From NCBI GenBank assembly GCA_020439485.1, contig JAGQSP010000077.1, positions 1 through 7,271 of the forward strand: DNA of 7,271 nucleotides. Direction: 5' to 3'. A program made the translations under genes and the position numbers. Under the pieces are notes generated by a model. It ran no database searches and was not told the DNA's origin. It was given only the letters and a program-made list of their open reading frames with translations. Positions 1-5,478 of this stretch are shown here, piece by piece (position 1 is the first letter of the stretch; each line of letters begins with the position of its first letter). Source of the stretch: Acidimicrobiales bacterium (GTDB taxonomy: Bacteria > Actinomycetota > Acidimicrobiia > Acidimicrobiales > Poriferisodalaceae).

Positions 1-322
1 TTCCCACCCGGCGAGAATTCGACGCTCGATGGCCGGGAAGTCGGCTCTCGAGGGCACGTGTGGGTACGGTGCTGCGTCGCTCATCGTCTCGCTCGTTCGC
101 TGTCTAGTAGGCACCCGAAATCGGGCTGGAAAACCAACCGTCAAGGCTATCGCCCGAGTGACGTCGTGCCGGTCCCATTACCTCAGCCGTTTCTGGCACC
201 TCGATGCGCCTCGGCTTCGGCTAACCAGTCGGAACGGTAGGGGACGGTCGCGGAGCTATGGACGAGGTGGAGTTTTCATCTCGTTTACACAACCGACACA
301 AGCGTCGTTCAAGGTTCCTGGC
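1..322. other. Upstream region without a recognisable gene
   Basis: No reading frame here gives a protein-like sequence. The frame of the downstream gene stays open from base 29, but its conceptual translation is rich in Arg, Ser and Gly with no domain pattern, and the recognisable ACT domain begins only at the ATG at 323. I saw no tRNA-like or terminator-like fold. The only symmetric element is a short palindrome, CCCGAAATCGGG, at 114-125, which could be an operator or chance. A weak -35-like TTTACA lies at 284-289, without a convincing -10 partner. The region probably holds the promoter and leader of the gene at 323. Confidence 0.5.
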
Positions 323-1381
323 ATGAACCTGTACCGCTTTCGAATCGAACTGACCGACGCTCCCGGTTCGCTGGCGGCGATCGCACGAGCCTTCGCTGCG
401 GCCGACGCCAACATCTGTGAGTTCGACGTGCAGACGATCGATGGTCAGGTTCGTGCCGACGAGCTTCTCGTCGAGGTAGCGCCCGGCAACGACGCCGAGG
501 CGCTTGCCGCCACCCTCAATGACCGTGGATTCAAGGTCACCGACGTGAGGTCGGCCTCAGCTAACGAGCGCTCCGACGTCATCGCCAAGTCGTTTCAGGT
601 GGCTGCCGCAGCCCTGCGCTCCGCGTCGCGGTTCGACGAACCGGCAAGGTGGCTCACAGACGCCGCCAGCCGGGTCGTGCGGTGCGACCGAATAGCAGTG
701 GTGACCGGACGTGCCGCCCGCAGTCACGACGCCGCGAGGCGTGCGCTCGAAAGCCGGTGCGCCGCCCAGGTCGAAGTGCCAACGGTTCCGTCGCTAGGCG
801 GGCCATCCGAATGGTCGTTGGCTGTTCCGGTCAAGTGGTCGGAGCCAGATGCGTTCGTCGTGCTCACACGCGACAACCCGCGCTTCAGCTACACGGAGGC
901 CGCTCGAGTCGAGGCGTTGGTGAGTGTGCTCGCCGCCACGTTGACGAACGAGCCCGCCCCCACCGAGGTGACGCTGGCGGACGGAGGGGTGGTAGACGTC
1001 AGGCCGTTCAGGTCTAGCGATGTCGGCGCATTCGAGCGCCTGATGCGCCGATGTGAGGACACATCGGGCGTAGTCAGGTCGGCCCTTCCGGTCGTCCGCA
1101 ACGGAGTGGTCGGTAGGCAACTGGCCACAGACCCCAACAGGACCGTGGTTGCCGCCTGCGGCTCGGAGTTGCTGGGCGTGGCCACCGCTCGCGGAAGTGG
1201 CCAGGGGATCGTCGTGGTCGACCCGGGCCATCGGCGCCGCGGCATCGCGAATGCCCTCAGATCGGCGTTGGGCGGTTCGGCCGAGGGGCAGGCGCTGCGT
1301 GGTGTCCAGACTCCGGTGGCCCCGATCAGGACGATCGCAACGGCGGCTGCTTCGAGAGCTTCCCAGCTGCAAACCGGTTGA
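323..1381 (+). CDS. ACT / GAF-like / GNAT-domain protein, probable ligand-regulated N-acetyltransferase (C-terminus apparently frameshifted)
   Basis: This 352-residue protein has three recognisable parts. Residues 1-77 look like an ACT domain, the small-molecule (often amino acid) binding fold: the start MNLYRFRIELTDAPGSLAAI is typical, followed by a helix and an acidic strand. Residues about 88-208 resemble a compact GAF domain, best seen in WSLAVPV...DAFVVLTRDNPRFSYTEAARVEAL. Residues about 214-334 resemble a GNAT acetyltransferase: an opening DGGVVDVRPFRSSD, then VVVDPGHRRRGIANAL, which fits the acetyl-CoA pyrophosphate-binding motif A. Actinobacterial ACT-GNAT proteins such as AAPatA acetylate protein lysines and respond to amino acids; a similar role here is inference. 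The ATG at 323 is chosen because the ACT fold starts there and AAGG lies 8 bases upstream. After residue 334 the sequence stops looking like GNAT, whereas the next frame supplies a plausible motif B and ends at 1398, so the true product is probably 358 residues. Confidence 0.75.
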   Translation: MNLYRFRIELTDAPGSLAAIARAFAAADANICEFDVQTIDGQVRADELLVEVAPGNDAEALAATLNDRGFKVTDVRSASANERSDVIAKSFQVAAAALRSASRFDEPARWLTDAASRVVRCDRIAVVTGRAARSHDAARRALESRCAAQVEVPTVPSLGGPSEWSLAVPVKWSEPDAFVVLTRDNPRFSYTEAARVEALVSVLAATLTNEPAPTEVTLADGGVVDVRPFRSSDVGAFERLMRRCEDTSGVVRSALPVVRNGVVGRQLATDPNRTVVAACGSELLGVATARGSGQGIVVVDPGHRRRGIANALRSALGGSAEGQALRGVQTPVAPIRTIATAAASRASQLQTG

Positions 1382-1448
1382 CGGCAGAAGGGCTCTGAGT
1401 GCCCGGTCCCGTTCGGGTCGGCGCATCGGGCCAGGCAGCAGGGCGGGC

Positions 1449-1467
1449 GGCGTTCGACGCCTTCGTA
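1449..1467 (+). terminator. Weak hairpin, possible terminator of the ACT-GNAT gene
   Basis: GGCGT-tcg-ACGCC (1449-1461) forms a five-base-pair stem with a three-base loop, followed by TTCGTA. It lies between the end of the acetyltransferase gene and the next promoter, where a terminator would be expected. The stem is short and there is no real T-run, so this is only a candidate. Confidence 0.25.
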
Positions 1468-1488
1468 TACATGACGTCGAGAGGTGTA

Positions 1489-1517
1489 TTGGAATCGCGC
1501 CCGTCATTCCCTACACT
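1489..1517 (+). promoter_or_regulatory. Sigma-70-type promoter of the dksA-like / lspA / rluD operon
   Basis: TTGGAA (-35, 1489-1494) and TACACT (-10, 1512-1517) are separated by exactly 17 bases, and each hexamer matches four of six consensus positions. Transcription would start near 1524, giving a leader of about 50 bases before the ATG at 1577. An inverted repeat, ATACA (1467-1471) and TGTAT (1485-1489), abuts the -35 and could be a repressor or activator site. The spacing makes the promoter likely; the operator is speculative. Confidence 0.55.
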
Positions 1518-1576
1518 TCCGCGGCCATCGCGCCTCGCCGTGGGGAGAACGGCGTGGGTGACAGAAAGGCCACCAC

Positions 1577-2305
1577 ATGGCGTCAGCGAAGAAAGCCGCA
1601 GCGGGGCGGACCACCACTACTGGGAAGTCCGCGGCCTCCAAGACGGCGGCCTCCAAGAAGTCGGCATCGAGCAACAAGGTTGCGGCCGAAAAGAGCCCAG
1701 CCAAGAAGAGCCCGGCCAAGAAGACGAGCGCCAAGAAGAGCCCAGCCAAGAAGACGGCGGCTACGAAGAGCGCAGCGAGCAAGACCACCGCAGCAAAGAA
1801 GACAACCGCGAAGAAGGCCGCCCCTACCGCTGCAAACACCAAGGCGCCGGCCGACAGGTCATCTTCGAAGAAAGCACCGGCCAAGAAGGCCCAGACCAAA
1901 CGAGGTTCAGTGGCAGCGTCCGACGACTATCCCTTCGACGACGAGTTTCTCGAGCAGCAGCGCCAGGCGCTGCTGGCCGAGCGCGCCCGCTACACGCGCC
2001 ATGCCGAGCAACTCCAGGCCGAGGCCGATCAGTTGGCAGCCGAACGCGAGCCGGGCGACGTTCAGTTCGATGACGAATCTGGCGAGGGCGATTCGATCGC
2101 CGTCGAGCGCGAGCGCGATCTGGCGATGTCGGCTCAGGCCCGTCAGGCCGTTTCCGACATCGATGCCGCTCTGGAGCGAATCGAAGCCGGTACCTATGGC
2201 CTGTCCGTGGTGTCTGGCCTTCCCATCCCTCGCGAGCGGCTCGAAGCCATTCCCCAGGCAGACATGCGCGTCGACGAGAAGAGCCGGGGCATGAACTGGC
2301 GCTGA
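1577..2305 (+). CDS. TraR/DksA-like protein with lysine-rich histone-like N-terminal tail and no zinc-finger cysteines
   Basis: This is a 242-residue protein. Residues 1-112 are low-complexity Lys/Ala/Ser/Thr with PAKK and SPAKK repeats, like the C-terminal tails of actinobacterial HU proteins (HupB) and histone H1; such tails bind DNA non-specifically. Residues 120-242 match the TraR/DksA family: a long helical, coiled-coil-like region (about 122-158), an acidic tip ([14 protein letters not shown], 169-182), a returning helix, then [12 protein letters not shown] and [13 protein letters not shown], which flank the usual zinc finger. Family members carry CxxC-x17-CxxC; here the four positions are Ser210, Ser213, Arg231 and Glu234, so no zinc can be bound there. 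DksA proteins enter the RNA polymerase secondary channel and modify initiation with or without ppGpp; that role here is inferred. The start is supported by AGAAAGG at 1562-1568, eight bases upstream. It is probably cotranscribed with lspA, a neighbourhood I recall from other actinobacteria. Confidence 0.85.
   Translation: MASAKKAAAGRTTTTGKSAASKTAASKKSASSNKVAAEKSPAKKSPAKKTSAKKSPAKKTAATKSAASKTTAAKKTTAKKAAPTAANTKAPADRSSSKKAPAKKAQTKRGSVAASDDYPFDDEFLEQQRQALLAERARYTRHAEQLQAEADQLAAEREPGDVQFDDESGEGDSIAVERERDLAMSAQARQAVSDIDAALERIEAGTYGLSVVSGLPIPRERLEAIPQADMRVDEKSRGMNWR
1694..1753 (+). repeat. Four tandem 15-base units encoding (S/T)(P/S)AKK
   Basis: Units begin at 1694, 1709, 1724 and 1739. The first and fourth are identical (AGCCCAGCCAAGAAG), the second differs by one base, and the third is diverged (ACGAGCGCCAAGAAG). 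They encode [15 protein letters not shown] and SPAKK in the histone-like tail of the DksA-like protein. The 15-base period keeps the frame, so the copy number could expand or contract without disrupting the gene. Confidence 0.85.
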
Positions 2306-2320
2306 GGCGCCCGTCCCCGG

Positions 2321-2335
2321 CGGCCGCCTTGGCCG
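2321..2335 (+). other. GC hairpin between the dksA-like gene and lspA
   Basis: CGGCC-gcctt-GGCCG gives a five-base-pair GC stem with a five-base loop, 14 bases before the lspA ATG. No T-run follows, so it is unlikely to be a full terminator. It could attenuate transcription or processing, or protect the upstream mRNA end, but may have no function. Confidence 0.25.
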
Positions 2336-2349
2336 GCAGAAGTGAGCAG

Positions 2350-2868
2350 ATGTCCATGAGCCGAGCGGCCGATCTGAAACTGGCGAGCATCGCCGGCGCG
2401 GTCGTCATCGCCGACCAGGCAACGAAGTTCTGGGCCCAGGCGGCGTTGGCCGACGGACCCGTCGATGTGGTGTGGACCCTGCGATTCTTCCTCACCAGCA
2501 ACACGGGCATGTCGTTTTCGGCCGGCGAGGGCGCCGGCGTGATCCTGGGTGTGCTGATCATCGGCATCCTGGGCGGACTCATCTGGTACCGCAAACGGAT
2601 CGACCCGGGCTGGCCGCTGGTCGCCTACTCGGCCATCGTCGGCGGAGCCATCGGCAACCTGCTCGATCGGTTGTTCCGTGGCGAAGGATGGTTGCGCGGG
2701 GCCGTGGTCGATTTCATCGACTTCCAGTGGTGGCCGATATTCAACGTCGCCGACATGGGCATCGTCATCGGCGGCATCTGGTTGGTCGTGCTGTCTTGGC
2801 TGAACGAGCGCAACACGCTGCCCGACGCGGCCGCAGCGGCCGACGCAGACGACGAGGCGCCGGCATGA
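2350..2868 (+). CDS. lspA: Lipoprotein signal peptidase (signal peptidase II)
   Basis: LspA is an inner-membrane aspartyl protease that removes the signal peptide from prolipoproteins after Lgt has lipidated the lipobox cysteine. This 172-residue product has the four hydrophobic segments of the family (about 11-28, 63-80, 90-105 and 134-152). Conserved motifs are present: DQATK in the first helix (Asp22), NTGMSF after the first loop (Asn51), GNLLDR with catalytic Asp106, and FNVADMGI with catalytic Asp135. Length is normal for the family. The final residue of the ADS motif is Met here rather than the usual Ser, and NTGMSF replaces the common NxGAAF; both catalytic Asp remain. An in-frame TTG at 2329 is possible, but the ATG at 2350 is preferred because a weak purine-rich AAGTGAG lies at 2340-2346 and the TTG has none. 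The stop overlaps the next start by ATGA, indicating translational coupling. Confidence 0.95.
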   Translation: MSMSRAADLKLASIAGAVVIADQATKFWAQAALADGPVDVVWTLRFFLTSNTGMSFSAGEGAGVILGVLIIGILGGLIWYRKRIDPGWPLVAYSAIVGGAIGNLLDRLFRGEGWLRGAVVDFIDFQWWPIFNVADMGIVIGGIWLVVLSWLNERNTLPDAAAAADADDEAPA

Positions 2869-3800
2869 TCGAAGAGACCATTCCGTCCTCGCTCGACGGC
2901 GAACGGCTGGACCGCGTCGTGGCGCTGGTCACCGGGCTCAGCAGATCTGCGGTGAAGCCACTGATCGAGCAGGGCAAGGTAACCATCAACGGCGCGGTGC
3001 CCTCCGAGCGTGTCGCCAGGGTCAGCACCGACGACAGGGTGTGCATCGAATACGACGCCGAAGCCGAGGTCGACGAGACCCCAGCCGCCAACGCATCAAT
3101 CGATCTGGTCGTGGTGCACGAGGACGACGACGTGGTCGTCATCGACAAGGCGCCCGGCCTGGTCGTGCACCCCGGGGCCGGCCACCACGACGACACCCTG
3201 GTAAACGCCATGTTGGCGCGCTACCCAGACCTGGCCGATGTCGGAGACCCCAACCGGCCTGGCATCGTTCACAGGCTTGATCGCGATACCTCGGGCCTGC
3301 TGGTGGTGGCCCGCAACGAAGATGCCTACGACGATCTGGTGGCCCAGCTGAGCGACCGGTCGGTGACTCGGCGCTACGAAGCGATCTGTTCGGGGCGTCC
3401 GACTCCGTCGCGGGGTGTGGTCGATGCGCCCATCGGTCGCAGTCGCAGATCTCGCACCAAGATGGCCATCAGCTACGACGGCAAGCCCGCACGGACCCAC
3501 TATCAAGAGTTGGCCCACTTCGACGACCCGATCGAGGCATCGCATGTCGAGTGCCACCTCGAAACGGGCCGAACCCACCAGATACGCGTGCACCTGGCAG
3601 CCATCGGCGCCCCGGTGATGGGCGATGTCACCTATGGGCGGCCCGACTCGTTCGGGGCCGGGCGCGTGATGCTGCACGCGGCGTCGCTGGCGTTCGAGCA
3701 CCCGTCGTCGGGCGATGTGGTGAGGTTCGATTCACCCCTGCCTGCCGACATGGTGGCCGTGCTGGCCCGGTTGAGGCTGCGCAGCACCGATCAGGGCTGA
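2865..3800 (+). CDS. rluD: RluA/RluD-family 23S rRNA pseudouridine synthase
   Basis: Enzymes of this family isomerise specific uridines in large-subunit rRNA to pseudouridine. The 311-residue product has an N-terminal S4 RNA-binding domain (about 11-62; [20 protein letters not shown] then [10 protein letters not shown]) and a catalytic domain (about 80-305). The motif [12 protein letters not shown] (136-147) contains the catalytic Asp139, and [19 protein letters not shown] and MGDVTYG are further family signatures. The S4 domain and length fit RluD, which modifies helix 69 positions 1911/1915/1917 in E. coli, but the exact target cannot be read from sequence. It starts inside the lspA stop (ATGA), so it is translationally coupled, and it is the last gene of the operon. 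Its stop is six bases from the stop of a convergent gene. Confidence 0.93.
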   Translation: MIEETIPSSLDGERLDRVVALVTGLSRSAVKPLIEQGKVTINGAVPSERVARVSTDDRVCIEYDAEAEVDETPAANASIDLVVVHEDDDVVVIDKAPGLVVHPGAGHHDDTLVNAMLARYPDLADVGDPNRPGIVHRLDRDTSGLLVVARNEDAYDDLVAQLSDRSVTRRYEAICSGRPTPSRGVVDAPIGRSRRSRTKMAISYDGKPARTHYQELAHFDDPIEASHVECHLETGRTHQIRVHLAAIGAPVMGDVTYGRPDSFGAGRVMLHAASLAFEHPSSGDVVRFDSPLPADMVAVLARLRLRSTDQG

Positions 3801-3810
3801 GGGCCCTCAG
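3797..3810. terminator. Perfect 14-bp palindrome spanning two convergent stop codons
   Basis: CTGAGGGCCCTCAG reads the same on both strands. It contains the TGA of the rluD-type gene (3798-3800) and, on the other strand, the TGA of the Rrf2 gene (3807-3809). Folded in RNA from either strand it gives a CTGAG/CTCAG stem with a GGCC tetraloop, so it may act as a short bidirectional terminator. Neither side has a T-run, so termination efficiency is uncertain. Confidence 0.45.
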
Positions 3811-4241
3811 GCAGGCCACGCCCTTTGGCCTCGAGCCATCTCGGCCACGTCGGCCAGCGTGTAAGAGTCGAGCATGCTTCTCATGGCCTTGCCGGTCTCG
3901 GACCACACCGCCAGCAACACACACTGACCCTCGTGGTTGCAAGCGCCGTCCTGGTGGGGCAATCCGAAATCGCCCAGGCCGATGGGGCCGTCGACAGCGC
4001 TGACGATGGCGCCGATGGTTATGTCGGCCGGGTCGCGGGCCAGCAGGTATCCGCCGCCGACTCCGCGCTTCGAGCGGACCAGCCCCGCCCCCTTCAGCGA
4101 CAGCAGGATCTGCTCGAGGTATGGCTGGGGGAGGTCGGTTCGCTCCGCGATGTCGCGCACCGACGTCGGGCACCCGGTCTCGTGGAGAGCGAGTGAAAGC
4201 AAGGCACGACAGGCATAGTCGCCGCGGGTCGACACCGACAT
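3807..4241 (-). CDS. Rrf2-family transcriptional regulator (IscR/NsrR-like)
   Basis: Rrf2 proteins are dimeric winged-helix regulators, many carrying an iron-sulfur cluster that senses redox state, iron-sulfur demand or nitric oxide. This 144-residue protein opens MSVSTRGDYACRALLSLAL, typical of the family, followed by the helix-turn-helix (SVRDIAERTDLPQPYLEQIL, 27-46) and a glycine-rich wing (GVGGGYLLARDP, 60-71). The usual cluster-binding loop has three cysteines spaced C-x5-C-x5-C. Here only the last two are present (Cys101 and Cys107, followed by the conserved AVW). The position of the first is Pro95, next to His96, and the IscR His107 position is Leu110. A cluster with unusual ligands, or cluster-free sensing, is therefore possible. 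The start is set by the family N-terminus and by a -10 box just upstream. It is divergent from the phosphodiesterase gene and convergent with the rluD-type gene. Confidence 0.9.
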   Translation of the reverse strand: MSVSTRGDYACRALLSLALHETGCPTSVRDIAERTDLPQPYLEQILLSLKGAGLVRSKRGVGGGYLLARDPADITIGAIVSAVDGPIGLGDFGLPHQDGACNHEGQCVLLAVWSETGKAMRSMLDSYTLADVAEMARGQRAWPA

Positions 4242-4249
4242 GGGGCTTT

Positions 4250-4255
4250 ATCGTA
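4250..4255 (-). promoter_or_regulatory. -10 box for a leaderless Rrf2-gene transcript
   Basis: On the minus strand TACGAT ends eight bases before the Rrf2 ATG, so transcription should start at or within a base or two of that ATG, and no Shine-Dalgarno is seen. Leaderless mRNAs with a TAnnnT -10 are common in actinobacteria. I could not identify a good -35. The call rests on motif and spacing only. Confidence 0.45.
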
Positions 4256-4275
4256 CCCATTGGCGTCACCCGTGG
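4252..4275. repeat. Imperfect 12-bp tandem repeat in the divergent promoter region, candidate operator
   Basis: CGTACCCATTGG (4252-4263) and CGTCACCCGTGG (4264-4275) match at eight of twelve positions and overlap the Rrf2-gene -10. The 46-base gap must hold control signals for both divergent genes. A repeat spaced about one helical turn could be an operator for the Rrf2 protein itself, as many family members autoregulate. Evidence is weak and chance cannot be excluded. Confidence 0.25.
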
Positions 4276-4287
4276 TTCACTTGGTCG

Positions 4288-5403
4288 ATGCCAGCCCAAG
4301 CCCCGACACTTCCCGACTATGGCGCCGCGTGCGTTTCGGAGATAGTTCCCACATTGTTGGGGCGCCCTCCCGTCCGGCCCCAGTGGCTGCCCCAGCCGGC
4401 ATGGGACGCCAAGCGATGTGTGCTGCTGGTTCTGGACGGGCTGGGGTGGCAGCAGCTGCGCTCACACGCCGATGTCATGCCGACCGTTTCGGCGATGGTG
4501 GGCGGACCCATCACGACCGTGTGCCCCAGCACCACGGCCGCGGCTTTGACATCGATCACCACGGGCACGGCCCCCGGCGAGCACGGGGTGATCGGGTATC
4601 GGATCGCAGACTCGGGCACCGTCCTGAACGCTTTGAGGTGGCGCCACGACGAAGGCGGAGATGCCCGCCGCAGGGTTCCTGCAGAAGAGTTCCAGCCGGT
4701 GCGTCCGTTCATGGGCATGTCGGTTCCGGTGGTGACCAAAGCCGAGTTCGAGTGGACCGGCTTCACCGACGCCCACCTGCGTGGTGCTCGGTGGTGTCCT
4801 TGGGCGGTGCCGTCCTCGATCGTGTCGCGTGTGGCCGAGTTGACGGCCGCTGGGGCACCGTTTGTCTACGCGTACTACGACGGCATCGACAAGGTTGCTC
4901 ACTTCGAGGGTCTTGGCCGTGCGTATCTGGACGAGATGGCCTTCGCCGATCACCTCGTGGCCTCCGTCATCGACGCTGCCGCACCGGGCACCGCCGTCGT
5001 GGTCACCGCCGACCACGGCCAGATGTATGTGGGCGACAACAACGTCGCTCTCGCCCCCGAAGTTCTGGCGGCCACGAGCTTTCAATCGGGCGAGGCACGC
5101 TTCAGGTGGCTTCACGCTCGTCCTGGACGGGCCGCCGACTTGGCCGACATGTGCAACGACCTCTACTCAGAGTTGGCGTGGGTTGCCCCGGTCGAGCAGG
5201 TGATCGACGAGAACTGGTTCGGGCCACGAGTCGCCTCGCACGCTCGGCGGAGGTTCGGGGACGTGGCCTTGGTGGCGTGCGAACCGGTCGCTTTCGACGA
5301 CCCGGCCGACAGCGGAAACATCGAGTTGATCGGCCGCCACGGAGGCCTCACCAGCGCCGAGATGCTGGTTCCATTGGTGGCCACAGTCGCCGACGGAGGG
5401 TGA
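4288..5403 (+). CDS. Type I phosphodiesterase / nucleotide pyrophosphatase-like enzyme (alkaline phosphatase superfamily)
   Basis: This 371-residue protein belongs to the two-metal alkaline phosphatase superfamily, NPP branch, which hydrolyses phosphodiester or phosphomonoester bonds using a Thr or Ser nucleophile. All seven expected metal-site residues can be seen: Asp50 (VLLVLDGLGW), the nucleophile Thr83 in CPSTTAAALTS (79-89), Asp201 and His205 (DGIDKVAHFEG), Asp242-His243 (TADHG) and His351 (GRHGG). The TGTAPGEHGVIGY segment (93-104) is also characteristic. There is no signal peptide or membrane segment, so it is probably cytoplasmic; the substrate is unknown. An ATG at 4240 is in frame but overlaps the start codon of the divergent Rrf2 gene and adds residues unlike the family, so the ATG at 4288 is preferred. 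It lacks a Shine-Dalgarno and may be read from a leaderless mRNA (TTCACT at 4276-4281). Control by the divergent Rrf2 regulator is possible but unproven. Confidence 0.88.
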   Translation: MPAQAPTLPDYGAACVSEIVPTLLGRPPVRPQWLPQPAWDAKRCVLLVLDGLGWQQLRSHADVMPTVSAMVGGPITTVCPSTTAAALTSITTGTAPGEHGVIGYRIADSGTVLNALRWRHDEGGDARRRVPAEEFQPVRPFMGMSVPVVTKAEFEWTGFTDAHLRGARWCPWAVPSSIVSRVAELTAAGAPFVYAYYDGIDKVAHFEGLGRAYLDEMAFADHLVASVIDAAAPGTAVVVTADHGQMYVGDNNVALAPEVLAATSFQSGEARFRWLHARPGRAADLADMCNDLYSELAWVAPVEQVIDENWFGPRVASHARRRFGDVALVACEPVAFDDPADSGNIELIGRHGGLTSAEMLVPLVATVADGG

Positions 5404-5466
5404 ACGTCGACAGCCTGAACGGCCGGGCCGCGGTCTGACTCAGCGCATAGCCGGCGCCCGAGTCGC

Positions 5467-5472
5467 TACATT
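5467..5472 (+). promoter_or_regulatory. -10 box for a leaderless bpa transcript
   Basis: TACATT ends six bases before the bpa ATG, and there is no Shine-Dalgarno in the short gap. This predicts a transcript starting at or beside the start codon. No clear -35 is present at the usual distance. Confidence 0.45.
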
Positions 5473-5478
5473 GCGAAC

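Noticed and set aside
114..125. CCCGAAATCGGG palindrome as an operator
   Set aside because: It is a single short dyad, far from any identified promoter, with no second copy in the window.
29..322. In-frame N-terminal extension of the ACT-GNAT protein
   Set aside because: The extra 98 residues are Arg/Ser/Gly-rich with no domain pattern, and the ACT domain starts exactly at the ATG at 323, which has AAGG upstream.
1400..1420. CCCG/CGGG stem after the acetyltransferase gene as a terminator
   Set aside because: Only four base pairs form before mismatches and no T-run follows.
1504..1899. Minus-strand frame giving a hydrophobic, membrane-like 131-residue protein
   Set aside because: It is the antisense of the Lys/Ala repeats (AAG read as CTT, giving Leu/Phe). 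The plus-strand frame has a ribosome-binding site and a recognisable DksA-like domain.
1149..2294. Long plus-strand frame giving a 381-residue Arg/Pro-rich protein
   Set aside because: It is the shifted reading of the lysine-repeat gene and the end of the acetyltransferase gene; long runs of Arg-Pro-Arg reflect reading AAG/GCC repeats out of frame.
4240..4287. Earlier ATG at 4240 for the phosphodiesterase
   Set aside because: It overlaps the start codon of the divergent Rrf2 gene, leaves no room for a promoter, and adds 16 residues unlike the family.
4260..5438. Plus-strand 392-residue frame overlapping the phosphodiesterase
   Set aside because: Its Arg/Gly-rich composition has no motif, whereas the overlapping frame carries all seven metal-site residues of the alkaline phosphatase superfamily.
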